Shown in pieces: positions 10,441 to 25,707 of a stretch of DNA of 64,000 nucleotides. Under the pieces are notes generated by a model that saw nothing but the letters and a program-made list of their open reading frames with translations, was not told where the DNA came from and ran no database searches. Both the position numbers and the translations under genes were made by a program. Position 1 is the stretch's first letter. Each line of letters starts with the position of its first letter. This stretch comes from Neocallimastix lanati (nom. inval.) (taxonomy: Eukaryota; Neocallimastigomycota; Neocallimastigomycetes; Neocallimastigales; Neocallimastigaceae): positions 331,001 to 395,000 of the forward strand of contig JACVTC010000041.1 of NCBI GenBank assembly GCA_016946835.1, given 5' to 3'.

Positions 10441-11827
10441 CCAAAAAACAATTTATAAAAAGAAAAATAAATATTTAATTATATTCATGAAAAAAAAATT
10501 CATATATAAAAATTTTTATGAAAATTTTTAATCATCTTATACATAAAGAAAAATACAAAATAAAAATGAATATTCCACGGAATAAACATTTTTTTTTTGG
10601 CCAAATAGCAAAATTTTTTAAATTAAAAATCAATTGGAACAAAATTTTTAAATTTATTAAGCTTCAATGTATTAATATATTTTACACTTCAAGTTAATAT
10701 TATTATTTTAAAATATTTTCTAAGTTTTAATTTTAAAACACAACACTACATTTAATTAATAAATAATAAAGTGTCCTAAAAATTAATTATTAATTCTTTT
10801 CAAATCTAAAGTCAAAATTTTTATATCTTTTTTTTTTTTTTTATTTTTTTTATTAGTAATAACTTGGTGACTCATAAGAGGAAAAATGTATTACTAAATT
10901 CCTATTTTAATTCTACTATTTTGTTAAAAAACACATTTTCTATTTGGTTATATTATTACCTTCGCTTTATTATAAAAAATCAATTTTTGACATCTCTTGA
11001 TATATTAATAATTAAAGAGACATTCATCAAATATTAGTAGTATTATCACTTTATTAATTGTTAAAATAAGTACTATTAATATTTTTATTCATTTTCCTAA
11101 TTATTATTATTTTCCTAATTATTATTATTATTATTATTCATTTATCTATTCATTTATTTATTATTAATTAGCTAATTTACAAATTAATTAATGAATTAAA
11201 AATTATAAAACTAAACTTATTATTAATATTTATTTATTATTATATTTATTCATTTATTTTCAATTTGGCATATATTTGTACATTTTTATGTATATAATTC
11301 TGTACATTAATATCTAAATTATATATTACAAATAATTTATATTATAAAAATATAAGAAAATAAAGAAAGAAAATATTAAATTATAATAAATTTAATTAAA
11401 TTAATTTAGATACTTTATATATAATTTTTTGTTTTTAATTAAAAAATTAAGAAGTAAATAATACATCACACTTTTTTAAACATATATAATTGGTAAAGAA
11501 TTTAGCATTTTTTTTTTTTTCTAAACATAACTTGAATAAAATTTAAAATAAATATATAATTAATTTATTAGTTTTTATTTAATCTGTAAAACAAATAAAA
11601 TCTAATTATTATAGTTAATAAATATAAAAATAAACAATATAATTTATACATTAATTATACTTTTATATTTAAAAAAAATCATACATAATTTTAATAATAT
11701 TTAAATACTTATATTTATTTATTTATTTATTTATTTATTTGTTTTCTATTTTAAATAATATTTCTTTTAAAAGAAAATATTTTTTCTCTTAAAAGTAATT
11801 AAAATATAAAAATATATATATATTAAA
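10441..11827. other. AT-rich spacer upstream of ARPC1
   Basis: Nothing coding is visible. It contains short ATT and TTTA microsatellites (11100-11165, 11710-11745) and, at its right end, the ARPC1 promoter and 5' UTR. Confidence 0.6.
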
Positions 11828-14543
<2,716 letters not shown>

Positions 14544-15699
14544 TAAACAAATTTATTATTGTTATACATAAAATAAAAATTAAATTAAATGATAATATTC
14601 AGGAAATAAATATAATAAATTGTATTTAAACAATACAAAGTAAAAAAATAAAATAAATAAAAAATAATAATTAAGTAATAATAATAAATAAATAAATAAA
14701 TAAAAGGATTTATAAGAATGAAATTAATAATAAAATAAAAAATATATAATTAATAATAATAATAATAAATATGAAAATTACAATTAAACATTAAAGGTCC
14801 TTGATATTAAATCAATAAAACAAAAAAAGAAAAACAAGAAACAAAAGGCAAAAAAAAAAAAAAAAAAAATAAAATAAAATAAAAAATAAAAAAAAAAAAA
14901 ATAAATAAAAATAAAAAATTAAAACTATTATGCTAATAATAATAGTAAAAATCTTGCAATAAAAATACAAAAATAATATTATTCATTAAAAAATTTTTTG
15001 TTTATAATGAAAATGAAATAATTTTATAACAAAAAAAAAAAAAAAAATAAAAAAAAAATAAAAAAATAAATAAATAAATAAAATAAAATAAAATAAAATA
15101 AAATAAAAATAAAAATAAAAATTAAATAAATAAGTAAAAAATATGTAGAGAAAAATTTTATATGATTAGTGAATATATATATTGTTTTAATGTTTTTAAT
15201 TATAAAATAATTATTTTTATTCACATTCATCTAATGTTTCTTATCTCCTATATCTTAGATTTTAGCTTATGATTTTCATATATTTTATATTTATTATAGT
15301 ATAAAAAATTTGATAAAACTTACTATTATGTCTTAAATATAATATACATATAGATAGTTTATATTTATTAAATTTTTTTAAAAAAAAATGAAAACTATAA
15401 TTTTTATTAAAGCTTATTTTTATTTTTAGATTATTAAAATTACATAATTAAAACAAAAATTCTATGAATAAATTTTTAAATGTTAAATATTAATAAATTT
15501 AAAATTTATAATGTTTCTAAGAAAAATTACTAATTTAATTTTAAATATAAAGAAAAGATATTGAATGCACTTTTATTTATATGTAATATTGTTTTAAATA
15601 GATAAATTTTAATATAAAATTTATATTTTTATTTAATTATCTTTTAAAAAATGAATATTAAATCTTTTTCTTTTAATTTGTATTTTTATTAAGATAAGT
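14544..15699. other. Convergent spacer between ARPC1 and ERV1
   Basis: Both neighbouring genes end here, so it holds two 3' UTRs and terminators. The content is A-rich low-complexity DNA with AAAT and AAAAT runs (14655-14705, 15040-15125). No coding sequence was seen. Confidence 0.6.
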
Positions 15700-16236
15700 T
15701 TAATCACAAAAACCATTTGGTGGGCCAGTTCTCCAACGTTCATCAACTTTAGAACAATCAAATATTGGCTTACCGAGCCTTGCATTAACTTCATTATGTA
15801 ATTGACAAACCCAAACAGAAAATGCTGATTTATTTTGAACTTGTGGTGGATGTTCTTTTAATTCTTTAACTAAGTATTTAGCACATGGCTTGCATGGATA
15901 GAATTCAGAAAATATACGTAAAAAAGATTCCATATCCTTTTGTTGTTTTTTGGTTGGATTTTCTGGATAATAAGATGCAACAGAATGAAGATAAGTCCAT
16001 GTTGCTCTACCTAATTCTTGAGCATTTGGTGGACATTCAAAAGTTTCTTTAGGTTTTATCTTATTAACGAAAAATTGATTAAATTTAGATTTAGAAAACG
16101 TTAATACATCACATATTCTACATTTTTTATGATTAGAAGTAGAAATCTGTTGATTTAATTTTTTACTTTCATTTTTTGTCCAAGTTTTAAATGAAGAACA
16201 AACTTTACAATTTGTTGTATCAGTAGAATTTGACAT
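15700..16236 (-). CDS. ERV1: FAD-linked sulfhydryl oxidase Erv1/ALR
   Basis: 178 aa, one exon. The C-terminal Erv1/ALR domain (about 68-178) has the redox-active YPCKPC (Cys115/Cys118), the FAD-binding C-x2-HNEVNARLGK block (Cys144 onward) and the structural pair Cys161/Cys177. The N-terminal tail has two extra CxxC motifs (Cys10/Cys13 and Cys39/Cys42), a candidate shuttle arm. In other fungi Erv1 re-oxidises Mia40 in the mitochondrial intermembrane space and passes electrons to cytochrome c or oxygen. This host should lack both a respiratory chain and routine oxygen, so a hydrogenosomal intermembrane role with another acceptor is inferred. A viral-type or Erv2-type ER location is less likely: no signal peptide. 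Confidence 0.92.
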   Translation of the reverse strand: MSNSTDTTNCKVCSSFKTWTKNESKKLNQQISTSNHKKCRICDVLTFSKSKFNQFFVNKIKPKETFECPPNAQELGRATWTYLHSVASYYPENPTKKQQKDMESFLRIFSEFYPCKPCAKYLVKELKEHPPQVQNKSAFSVWVCQLHNEVNARLGKPIFDCSKVDERWRTGPPNGFCD

Positions 16237-16313
16237 TTTATTTCATTTATTTTTAATAATTTAATTGAAATTCCCAATATTTTAATATTATATACTTTAT
16301 ATATTTAAAAAAA

Positions 16314-16344
<31 letters not shown>

Positions 16345-16777
16345 ATCAAAATATATTCTATAACTTTCTTTTTATTTAATTAATTAAAAATAAAAAAATA
16401 AAAAATGAAAGTTGTGTAGAATTAAGAGAAAAGGTAAAAAATATAAATAATATTTATTTAATTCAATTAATAAAATTTAATACATTAATACATTATTTTT
16501 AAAAAATATTTTATATGTAAATTTTGTGGCTTTAAATTTTATTAAAAAATTATAATCTATTATTTCTTTCATTTTTTTTATCAATAGTATAAAATATATG
16601 TATGTATTTTTTCCTTAGTCATATATAGATCATTTTTTTTTTTTTAATATGAAAACCTAAACTAACTAAAATTTAATGATTTTTTGTTGAAATAAAGACT
16701 GAATCCCAATTCATTTTGAATTAATCTCAAATATTACTTTATATTAATTTTAAATAATAATCATTAATAAAAAGAAA

Positions 16778-16817
<40 letters not shown>

Positions 16818-17156
16818 GAATAAGTATTAATTAATTAATGGATATATCCTGATAACCATGATATTAATAAGTTGAAATTCGATAATTATTTATTTGTTAT
16901 TTGTTGAATAAATATTCTATTTCTATATAAACATTTTTTATTTGGTTTATACTTTTTTTAAGACTAGAAATAAAGTTTATTTAATAATATTTAATTTAAA
17001 AAAAAAATAAAATACAAAAATTAAAAACAGATTATATAATTTTTTTTTTTCAGACTTAGAGAGAATAACTTTATTTAATTTATAATAATAATAAAATTAC
17101 ATGATTTAAATGAAAAAAAATAAAATATATGAAATGAAATATTATATACTATATGA
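16237..17156. other. AT-rich spacer upstream of ERV1
   Basis: Contains the ERV1 promoter side, an AAAT microsatellite (16308-16345) and a poly-T run of about 33 (16781-16813). No gene seen. Confidence 0.6.
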
Positions 17157-18010
17157 TTATAAAAGTGCGTTAGAAGCAATAGTTTTTAACTCTTTCCATT
17201 CATCAATGATATCACCGTGTCCATTATTACGAGTTTAATGTAATGAGTAATGATTTCAGTATTAGTGTAATCAATCGAATCTGTATCAAATCTTTCACCG
17301 GGAGGTGAAAATCCATACCTTATCATTTCGACGTCCACACTCTTAGTAACGGTAGATTCAACGGAATGTCATTTCATCATCAATCTAAAAAATCGACGAA
17401 TTAATGGTATTACGTTTGTTAGAAACTCCGCTATCCCCACAAAATACGTAACAGTTGACGAAGTTGAACTTTGCTTAAAAATATTGTCAACTAATTGTCT
17501 TTATTCCCTATCACTAAGTTTAATTTTTTCATATACGGAACACCCGCCAAGAAGAGCACACAATATAAAATAATAAATATTATTATCATAATCATAATCC
17601 TTTTCTGAATCTAAAGAAACATCAAAGGCTTTTTGTTCAATTATTGTTGCAAACTTCAAAAAGAGATAATCTAGAAAAGGTAAAGATTTATTTCTGCAAA
17701 TTCCAATTCTTTACAGGCAAAGATCAGAGATTACATAAAATTATTTATTAAAATACTATGCTATGGGTTTCAAGGACGAAAGGGCTTCTTATTCTTCCTA
17801 TAATCTATTCGTCAACGATAACTCCTTGTAGATTAATATTATCGTTAGATTTTTTTCTTTTCCCTATTATTTAAATGTCGACTTTCTTAATAATGGTAGG
17901 TCCAATGGTATGTAAATTAATCATAGTGTAAAAATCATTAATTGCAATTGGCATAAAATAAGTAGAGTACTCCATAAGCCCCACAAAATATAAAATTGGG
18001 AAAGCTGATC
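17157..18010 (-). pseudogene. Broken gene of unrecognised family with an internal duplication
   Basis: Clearly richer in G+C than its flanks. On the minus strand a coding reading can be followed over about 850 bp, interrupted by stops and frame changes. Around 17985-17875 it reads ILYFVGLMEYSTYFMPIA, later TIIKKVDI. Around 17670-17520 it reads FLKFATIIEQKAFDVSLDSE and then YYFILCALLGGCSVYEKI. At 17455-17340 a second copy of the first block reads VTYFVGIAEFLTNVIPLI. The end reads NNGHGDIIDEWKELKTIA and stops at 17157-17159 after a shift near 17236. I do not recognise the family. Stops lie near 17370 and 17500. The two YFVG blocks look like a tandem domain or gene duplication. Confidence 0.6.
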
Positions 18011-18354
18011 AATAAGGTTTCAACACTTTTTTTTTTTTTTTTTTGTGAAAAAAAAAAAAAAAAAAGTGACTTAAATACTATAAATATTAATTTATTTGAA
18101 AATACACTATAATTTTATAAATCTATAATAATAGTAAATTTTAATTTTCGAAATTTTGTTTTTTTATTATTTATATTTGCATTTCATTTTATATATTATT
18201 TTTATTTTATTATAATATTTCTTCTTATTTTATTAATTATTTATAGACTATAACTAATTATTATTATCAATTATTAAAATATAAAATATATATTAAATTT
18301 TATTATTTTTACAATCATAGTTTTTATTTATGAAATTTCATTATTTCTAAAAAT

Positions 18355-18391
<37 letters not shown>

Positions 18392-18497
18392 TTCACTTCC
18401 ATCTTTTATTTATTTTATCTTTTATTTTATTTAATTTTTATTAAGAAGAAATCTTATTTTTAAGGTGATCCAATAATTGTTTATTTATTTAGTTATC

Positions 18498-18529
<32 letters not shown>

Positions 18530-18908
18530 TAAAAAAAAAAAAAAAAAAAGTATATATGAATTGATTTTGAATTATTTAAGAAGTATTTTTTAATTTAATT
18601 TATATATATTATTACCTTTATGAAGAAAAAACATTTAATAAATAGAATTAAATTAATAAATGCATGATTGTTTTATAATTTTAATAACTTTTATTAAATA
18701 CATTAACAATAGATAATTTATGAAGAAGTTCAACTAATAAAAGTATATAAAAAAAAGTATCAAAATAATTTTTTTTAAATAAAAGTTTTTTCTTTATATA
18801 TATATTGTATTAATTATATATATACATATTGCATTGCTATTTATATTTATAACTTTTATTTGTCGTTTTATTTCATAAAAAGTAATGTATTTTGGAACCT
18901 TATATCAT
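18011..18908. other. AT-rich spacer with homopolymer runs
   Basis: Poly-T then poly-A at 18026-18065 form a near-perfect inverted pair around GTG. Another poly-T run of about 29 lies at 18358-18386, and ATT repeats at 18498-18528. No gene; it includes the 3' flank of the porin gene. Confidence 0.6.
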
Positions 18909-20734
18909 TTATTGGTTGAAAGAAATGTTCATACCAACTTTATGAACATTTTCATTCATTCTTTTAGTGTCAAAACTACCACCAACACTAACTCTAATAC
19001 CATTGTTAAGATTTTGAACAAATCCAAGACCAAGTCTACCATTCATATCAATCTTAGCCTACTCAATATTAGATAAATATTAATATATATTTAAAAATAA
19101 TAAATAAATAATTTTCATCTCATTACATAAGAATATATAATCTATTATAATATTACCTTAACGAAAGCATCTCTGTTAAGTATGTATCTAGTACCGAATT
19201 CAACGTTAACTGGACCAGCTTTGTTCTTGTTCCAAGTAGCTTTAGTACCTGCTTCAATTTGTGGATTAACTCTGTGGAAGTAAGAAGCTGAGTAGGTGTT
19301 TAAACCTTCAAAACTATAATATTAAAAATTAATTATAAATTACTTTATATTCTTTTAAAGATTATATGATTAATTATAGCATAAAAAATTGAGCATACGC
19401 TTGTAATGCTAAACTGTAACCTGGAGCATTATAGCCAACACCAAGGTTGTAACGGATAAGTTTAGAATCTCTTAAATTGTACGCAGTTTCAGCACCAATA
19501 AGTAAACCTCTTTGACTGCAAAATAAAATTAAATATTTATAATTTATAATTAGGTATATTAAATATAATATAATATTTATGTATACTTTAAATAATAAAT
19601 ATATAAATATATTTACTTTATACAGAAATCACTATTAACAATTGGACCTTTGAATAAATCAACATTACAGCGAGAGAAAATACCATTCTTTCTATATTCA
19701 GCAGTAACTTTAGTACCCTTATTTCTAAATTAAAATTTTAAATTAAATTATATAAATTTTTATTTAATAAAAAGAAAAAAAAAAAAAATTCAGAATATAT
19801 TTGAGTCAATAATTTTATTAAAGCATACCCGTTACTTGGATTATAAGAACCGTTAAATTCTAACTTTAAACCAGGAGATAAAGTATTAAAGAGTTCAATT
19901 GTTGAACTAAGTACGTTATTTGAAGACCATGATTCAGTATATGTAATACCTAAAAAAAAAATTTTTTTAAAAGATAATTAATTTATAATTATTAGCAATA
20001 TAAATAACTTCAAAAAAAAAAAAAAAAATATTAAAATTATACCATTAGTTTTGTCATGGTATTTAGTTTTCATTTCACCAGAAATAGCACCAGTCTTAGC
20101 ATCTCTGAAACCATTAGCTAAAAAAAACTTTTATTATATTTATATTTATAAATTTAAATTTTTTATTCACTAATATTAATAACATTAATTTGATATATTC
20201 AATAATATTTTTAAATAATACTTACTACACCATTGGAAGTTATTGATTTAGCTTCTAATTTTATTCCATTAATTGGATAATCCTTTCCTAAAAGATCACC
20301 GATAGATTTACCAATATCTCTAAAAGCAAATGCACGATATTGCTGAATTTTTATATAATAAAAAATAAATAATGCAGCATATACAAAAATATATTTAATT
20401 AATTATTTACTTCTATTATTATTTATTAAGCCAATTTTAAACATGTAATATGTATATGATTTTTGATTTATTTATAGAATGGTTTTTATATTGTTATTTA
20501 TTTATATATTCTTATAGTTTATACTACAAATAATAAATCAAAACTCTTAAGATTACTAATTTTTATTATTATATATTATTTATTTTAAATATATACCATA
20601 GGTGGTTTGACCATAGGAGGCTTGGTCATTGGTGGTGGTAGTGGTTGTAGATTACCATTAAGAACAAAAGTTTGTTTTTTTGGTTCTGGTGGTGGTGGTG
20701 GATAGAATCTTGGATCCCTACTGTATCTGAACAT
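18909..20734 (-). CDS. VDAC-type beta-barrel porin with proline-rich N-terminus
   Basis: Eight exons in coding order: 20734-20597, 20342-20231, 20117-20043, 19949-19829, 19724-19617, 19515-19399, 19313-19157, 19058-18909; 978 nt, 325 aa. From about residue 50 it follows Porin_3: an amphipathic helix segment (FRDIGKSIGDLLGKDYP), then strands such as DAKTGAISGEMKTKYHD, ESWSSNNVL, GLKLEFNGSYNPSNG and GLGFVQNLNNGIRVSVGG, ending with a VGMNISFNQ strand. VDAC forms the metabolite channel of the mitochondrial outer membrane; here the hydrogenosome is inferred. Residues 1-47 are unusual: a six-proline run, then PPMTKPPMVKPPM. Intron 2 needs a GTGTAG donor to keep the frame although GTAAGT lies 5 bases downstream. 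Tom40 was considered but the strands fit VDAC better. Confidence 0.88.
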
Positions 20735-21586
20735 CTTTAATTATAATTATAAGATTTTTTTAATTATTTATAGACAAAACTTTAAGGTGTAAGAAGAAGA
20801 AATTGTACATAAAAAATATTTATTAGAAAATTAATATAATTTTAGAATTGTAATATTTAAATATGAATAAATATATATTAAAACATATATTCTAAATGAT
20901 TAATATAAAAAAAAGATCAAATTACTAAATTTAATATATTATATAATATATAATAATATATGTATTTTATATTTATATAAATATGTACAATCTAATTTTT
21001 TTATAACTATCTAATAAAGAAATTTAATCTACATTATATAATCTACATTATTTATATTTATTTTCATATTTAATTTACCTATAATTATATATTAATAATA
21101 CATTTAAAATATATTGAATTCTTTGGACCAATTTAGCTATAATAAAAAAGTATTTAAATATTTAATAAAATAATAGATATATATTTTAACTTATATTTAT
21201 TTATTATTTACATATATATTTTTTGTAAAATTGATTTGTGGCTTATAATTATAATAGGAATATTATTAATATAATGTATAGATAATTATTATTTTTTTAT
21301 TATAATATTTTATAAAATTATTCTTATATTTTTATTTTTTGGAATCTGAATTGATATTTAATTTACTAATTATTTGATATATTTAATTTACTATTAGTAA
21401 TTGGAATATTGAAATAGTTTTGTTTTAGAATCTTAACAAAATTTTAAATAATTATTTAAATAAATATGATTGGTGAAAAATGAACAATTTAAATATAAAT
21501 ATAAAAATATAAAATAATAAAGTTATTATAATTAAATACAAAATATTCTCTGAAATTAATAAATTATAAAAATAAAAAATTGGAAG
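20735..21586. promoter_or_regulatory. Shared upstream region of the divergent VDAC and NFU1 genes
   Basis: The two ATGs lie about 850 bp apart and point outward, so both promoters must be here. It is A/T-only over long stretches, and I cannot assign a TATA box or other motif with confidence. Confidence 0.5.
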
Positions 21587-22642
21587 ATGGCCTATTTGAA
21601 TAAAGTCACTTCACAAAGTTTTAATTTATTAAAAAACACATCTAAAAATGTATTAATTAATAAATGTGTAAATTTAAAATTTCCCATAACTTCTATTTCA
21701 CAATATAAAATAAATTTAACTAGTAAAAGATCCTTATTCACTTCTAATCTTTATGTAAAAAATTCTTTTAATGCCGGAAAAGATTACTTGAAATTAAAAC
21801 AAAGTATATAATGATATATTAATAATTTATTAATAATTTATTAATATTTTTATATTAAAGAATAATAAGAAGAAGAAATAAATTTGAAAAATTTTGCTAA
21901 TAGTAAAAATTATATAATTAATTGTTTTTTAAAAAATAATTACTAAATATTTCAGTTCGTAATATGTTTATTGATGTTGGTATGAATTATTTTAAATTAT
22001 AATATAAATTATATAAATATTTCAAATTTAAAATACATTTCACAAAGATTAAATTTATATCTCATTTATTGTTTTACTATATTAGATGCTACACCAAATA
22101 TTAATACTTTAAAATTTAAGCCAAAAGGTGTAAGTATTTTGCCAGATAATCAGACCCTTGAATTTTTAAATATTGAAGTAGCAAGAGAATCATCTCCACT
22201 TGCTGAAGAATTAATGGAAATTGAAGGTGTTCAATCGGTTTTATTTTCCTCTGAATATATTTCAATTACGAAGGAACATGATGCTGAATGGCAAATGTTA
22301 AAACCTGACGTTTATGCAATTATAACTGATTACGTAGAATCAGGTGATCCAATATTAATAAAAACTGATGGAAAAGCTAAACCAGTGACTCATACAAAAA
22401 CGGAATCTGAAAATGGGGTTGTCAATGAAATTAAAGAATTAATTGAATTTAGAATAAGACCATCAATTCAATTAGATGGAGGAGATGTTGAATTTGTAGA
22501 TTATATTGATAATGTTGTATATGTTAAATTAAAGGGTGCATGCCGATCATGTTCTATGGCTGAACTTACTTTAAAGCAAGGCATTGAAAATATGTTAAAG
22601 CATTATATTCCTGAAATTAAAAGTGTTGAAAAAACCGAATAA
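21587..22642 (+). CDS. NFU1: NFU1-type iron-sulfur cluster scaffold
   Basis: Exons 21587-21803, 21956-21979 (24 nt) and 22086-22642; 798 nt, 265 aa. Residues 1-70 are Lys/Ser/Asn-rich, poor in acidic residues and end near KRSLFTSNLY, a plausible organelle presequence. The N-terminal Nfu domain starts at DATPNINTLKFKPKG (about 80). The C-terminal NifU-like domain includes RIRPSIQLDGGDVEFVDY and the cluster-binding C-x2-C in GACRSCSM. Nfu proteins transfer 4Fe-4S clusters to client enzymes. In a hydrogenosome the likely clients include hydrogenase and related ferredoxin-dependent enzymes; that is inference. Without the 24-nt middle exon the frame breaks, which supports the model. Confidence 0.95.
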
Positions 22643-22873
22643 AATATAAAATATATAATACAAATATAAATCAAAATACATATTAATATATAATCAATAA
22701 ATATAATTATTATTTTGATAATACATTGTTCAGTATTTGATAAAAAATAAAAATAAAAATAAAAAAAAAAAAAATAGAATTAATATTTAAATATTTATTA
22801 TAAGCATATTTTAATTATAATTTGTTAAAAGTTATTAATGAAATCAATTTTAGAAAACTTTCATATAAAATGC

Positions 22874-22917
<44 letters not shown>

Positions 22918-23585
22918 ATTACAACAATTCAAAAGATTATATGTAAAATAATTTACGTCCCAATAAATAATTAAAAAGATAAGCAAAAAGTAATGTTAAC
23001 AAAATGTTAAAAAAAATAATATTAAAATAAAAAAATAAGAAATAAGAAATAAAAAATAAAAAATAAAAAATAAAAAATAAGACAAATAAAAATGAAAATG
23101 AGAATTAAAAGAAAATAATTTCGAAATTTTAGTAAATTAAATGATAATGAATTGTATTTATTATTTACAATAATTGAATAGAGTTTGTAAAATATATTTA
23201 TGTAATATTTCAATTTTACATTACAGTATTTTTTTTGTTTTCTATTAAAACTAATAATGTAATAACTATAAATTTTTGAATTTATTAATAAACGAGGAAA
23301 TAGTAATCACGAAAGTATTATAAAATATTTGTTGACAATTAAAATATTTGTTATTATTATTTTTTATTTATATTTAAAGTAAATAAAGAATAATGATAGA
23401 AAAAAAAAAATTTTTTTTTTTTTTTTGATTGTTTGTTTGTTAATTTATTCGTTTGTTTTTTGGTTTTTAGTTTTGTCTCTGTTTAACTTTTTGCTTTGTT
23501 TTAAATAAAAATATATAATATAGTTATCATTTTTAATTAAATTTTCATTTATATTTTTGTTATTTGTTTTAACTATTTTATTATA
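22643..23585. other. Convergent AT-rich spacer
   Basis: 3' flanks of NFU1 (+) and the membrane-protein gene (-). It has a poly-T run of about 38 at 22880-22916 and an AAAAAT run at 23040-23080. No gene seen. Confidence 0.6.
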
Positions 23586-24859
23586 TTAATTTTTAATATT
23601 GTTGTCATTTGACATTTTTAATATTTTAATATTCTTTCCTTTTTTTGTAATATTTAATACTCGTGGGAGAAGTAATTCGCTTAATAATTCAATTTCTACA
23701 ATTATAAATGTTAATATTAATAACACTGAAATAGGTATTTTCATATAATTAAAAACTAAAAAAGGAAGGATCAATAAAATTTGGAAAAGAAAAATAAAAA
23801 ATGAAATAATTGTTAAAGAATTATTAACATAAGTGGTAATGACAGCATTATTGTTCATTTCCATTATATTATTGGCAATTTTTTCATTACTACATTTATT
23901 AATAATATCATGAGCTTCGGGACTAGCAAATTTTTTATTATTGGCTAAATCTATAATTGAATTCTTTAAATTATCATTTAATTTATAAAAATTGAATTTT
24001 TTAGTATTTAATTGATCATCTGTACTACTAATATTGGAATTTGAATTATTAATATTACAATTTGTTTCACTTGATATGACAGCCTCCATGTCATTTTGAA
24101 CATCTGAAGAAATTTTATCTGAAGCATAATTACTTGATTTAATAATGTTGGTACTTACAGATGATTCTTTAGTATCTTTGGTTTTAGAGGATAAAGGTGA
24201 ATCTTCTTTATTTTTTTTTTTATTATATTCAATATTTTCTTTATTATTATCATTATTTACTGAATCATTAATTATAGCCGAAGTTGAATATTTATGTAGA
24301 AATTTCATTAAGAAAACTGAAATAAATGTTAGTAAAAACGCCATTGCCAATAATACTTTAATTTCATCAATTGAATGAATAGCCTTTCCTAAATTAGCAT
24401 TTTTATATTTTGGTGGTGCTTCAGCAGATATACTTCTAAACTTTTCTGATTGATAAAATTTTTCTAATCCAGAATAATATGTTGTTGGAAGAGTTGGAAG
24501 AGAAGGTGAAAGTGTTTCATCATATGAATTATTTGGATAATTGCGATATACATAAATATTTTTAATAATATCTGTTAATGCTAAACCTACTAAAGATATA
24601 CCTAAATGCAAAGATAAATGCAAAAACCTCCACATACTTCCAAAAAAAGGTGAGATAAGATTTATAGCATGATTAATTGCTAAAACATTATTTACAGAAT
24701 TATATAAATATCCAATACTAATAAGAATTACTCCAATGATAAGAGTATAAGTAATATCATGAAATGTAATTGAGAAATTTAAAGATGGAATGAATGTCAA
24801 TGGGAAAACTATTATTATATTATTAGTTATTATAGTAGATATATATAATATTTTTTGTA

Positions 24860-24890
<31 letters not shown>

Positions 24891-25707
24891 TTAATATTGA
24901 ATTTATTGAATACTATCATATATTTATATATACTAACCTAATGTTAAAATTGTAAGCATAGAAAATCTTTCAATCCAATTCTTTTTATTAAAAATAGGAT
25001 ATTTTTTTGAAGAAATATTTGAATCATTTTGTAAATTTAGATTTGAATATATTTTACTTTGAATATATATTATTACAAAATAAAAAATAATATCCAAAAT
25101 AAAAGTAATATACCACATTAAATATTTTTTCATAACTGATTTTTCTATTAAAAAAGAAATAATAAAAGGTATTATTGATGTCATAGTATATAATGGAAGA
25201 CAGATCATAATATACTTTGGTCCAGGATTAGCCATCAAATATGTTAAGAGACTATATAATCGAATAATTATTAAAAGAATTATAAAAAGATTGAAAAAAG
25301 AATTTGGTTTTTTAATTTCAGTTAAAACATCTTCTCTAATACAAAATATTGTTAACATAAATGTTCCATATTTAATAATTTGACAAAACCAATTAATAGT
25401 TTCAGGAAATCCAACCAAATCAGAATGATGTGCCAAAATGAACCAATGCCTTAATATGTATTTATTTATTATAAATAATTATATATATTTCATTTTATAA
25501 TAATAATAATAATATATAAATTTTATATATATAATAGTTTTATATTAATTAAATTTATTTAAATATATTATTTTTTAAGAGTCTAATTTAATATTTAATA
25601 ATTATATTTGAATAAAGCAGTATGAATTTACTCCCAAATATAAATATAAAAAATGGTAATTCCAATTATGAATGTATTATTAAATGAATTATTTAAAAGA
25701 ATATTAT
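23586..25707 (-). CDS. Multi-pass membrane protein, weakly LtrA-like; N-terminus unresolved
   Basis: Three exons join in frame: 25707-25632, 25449-24938 and 24808-23586, giving about 600 residues without the start. At least one more 5' exon probably lies near 25835-25870 (reading FLDFILGY) but I could not settle it. Many hydrophobic helices are visible (for example FNLFIILLIIIRLYSLLTYL and YIIMCLP-type segments), then a WIERFSMLTIL helix and GISLVGLALTDII. A long Asn/Ser/Lys-rich loop spans roughly the middle of the last exon, followed by three more helices. The WIERFSMLTIL element recalls the HF.ER.xL..I motif of low-temperature-requirement A proteins, but the following LGE is absent. Function unknown; it could be another fungal polytopic family. 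Confidence 0.55.

Noticed and set aside
18885-19076. Plus-strand 63-residue frame
   Set aside because: Antisense shadow of the last porin exon.
23022-23213. Leu/Ile/Phe-rich minus-strand frame
   Set aside because: Low-complexity AAAAAT repeats in a convergent spacer, with no start context or homologue.
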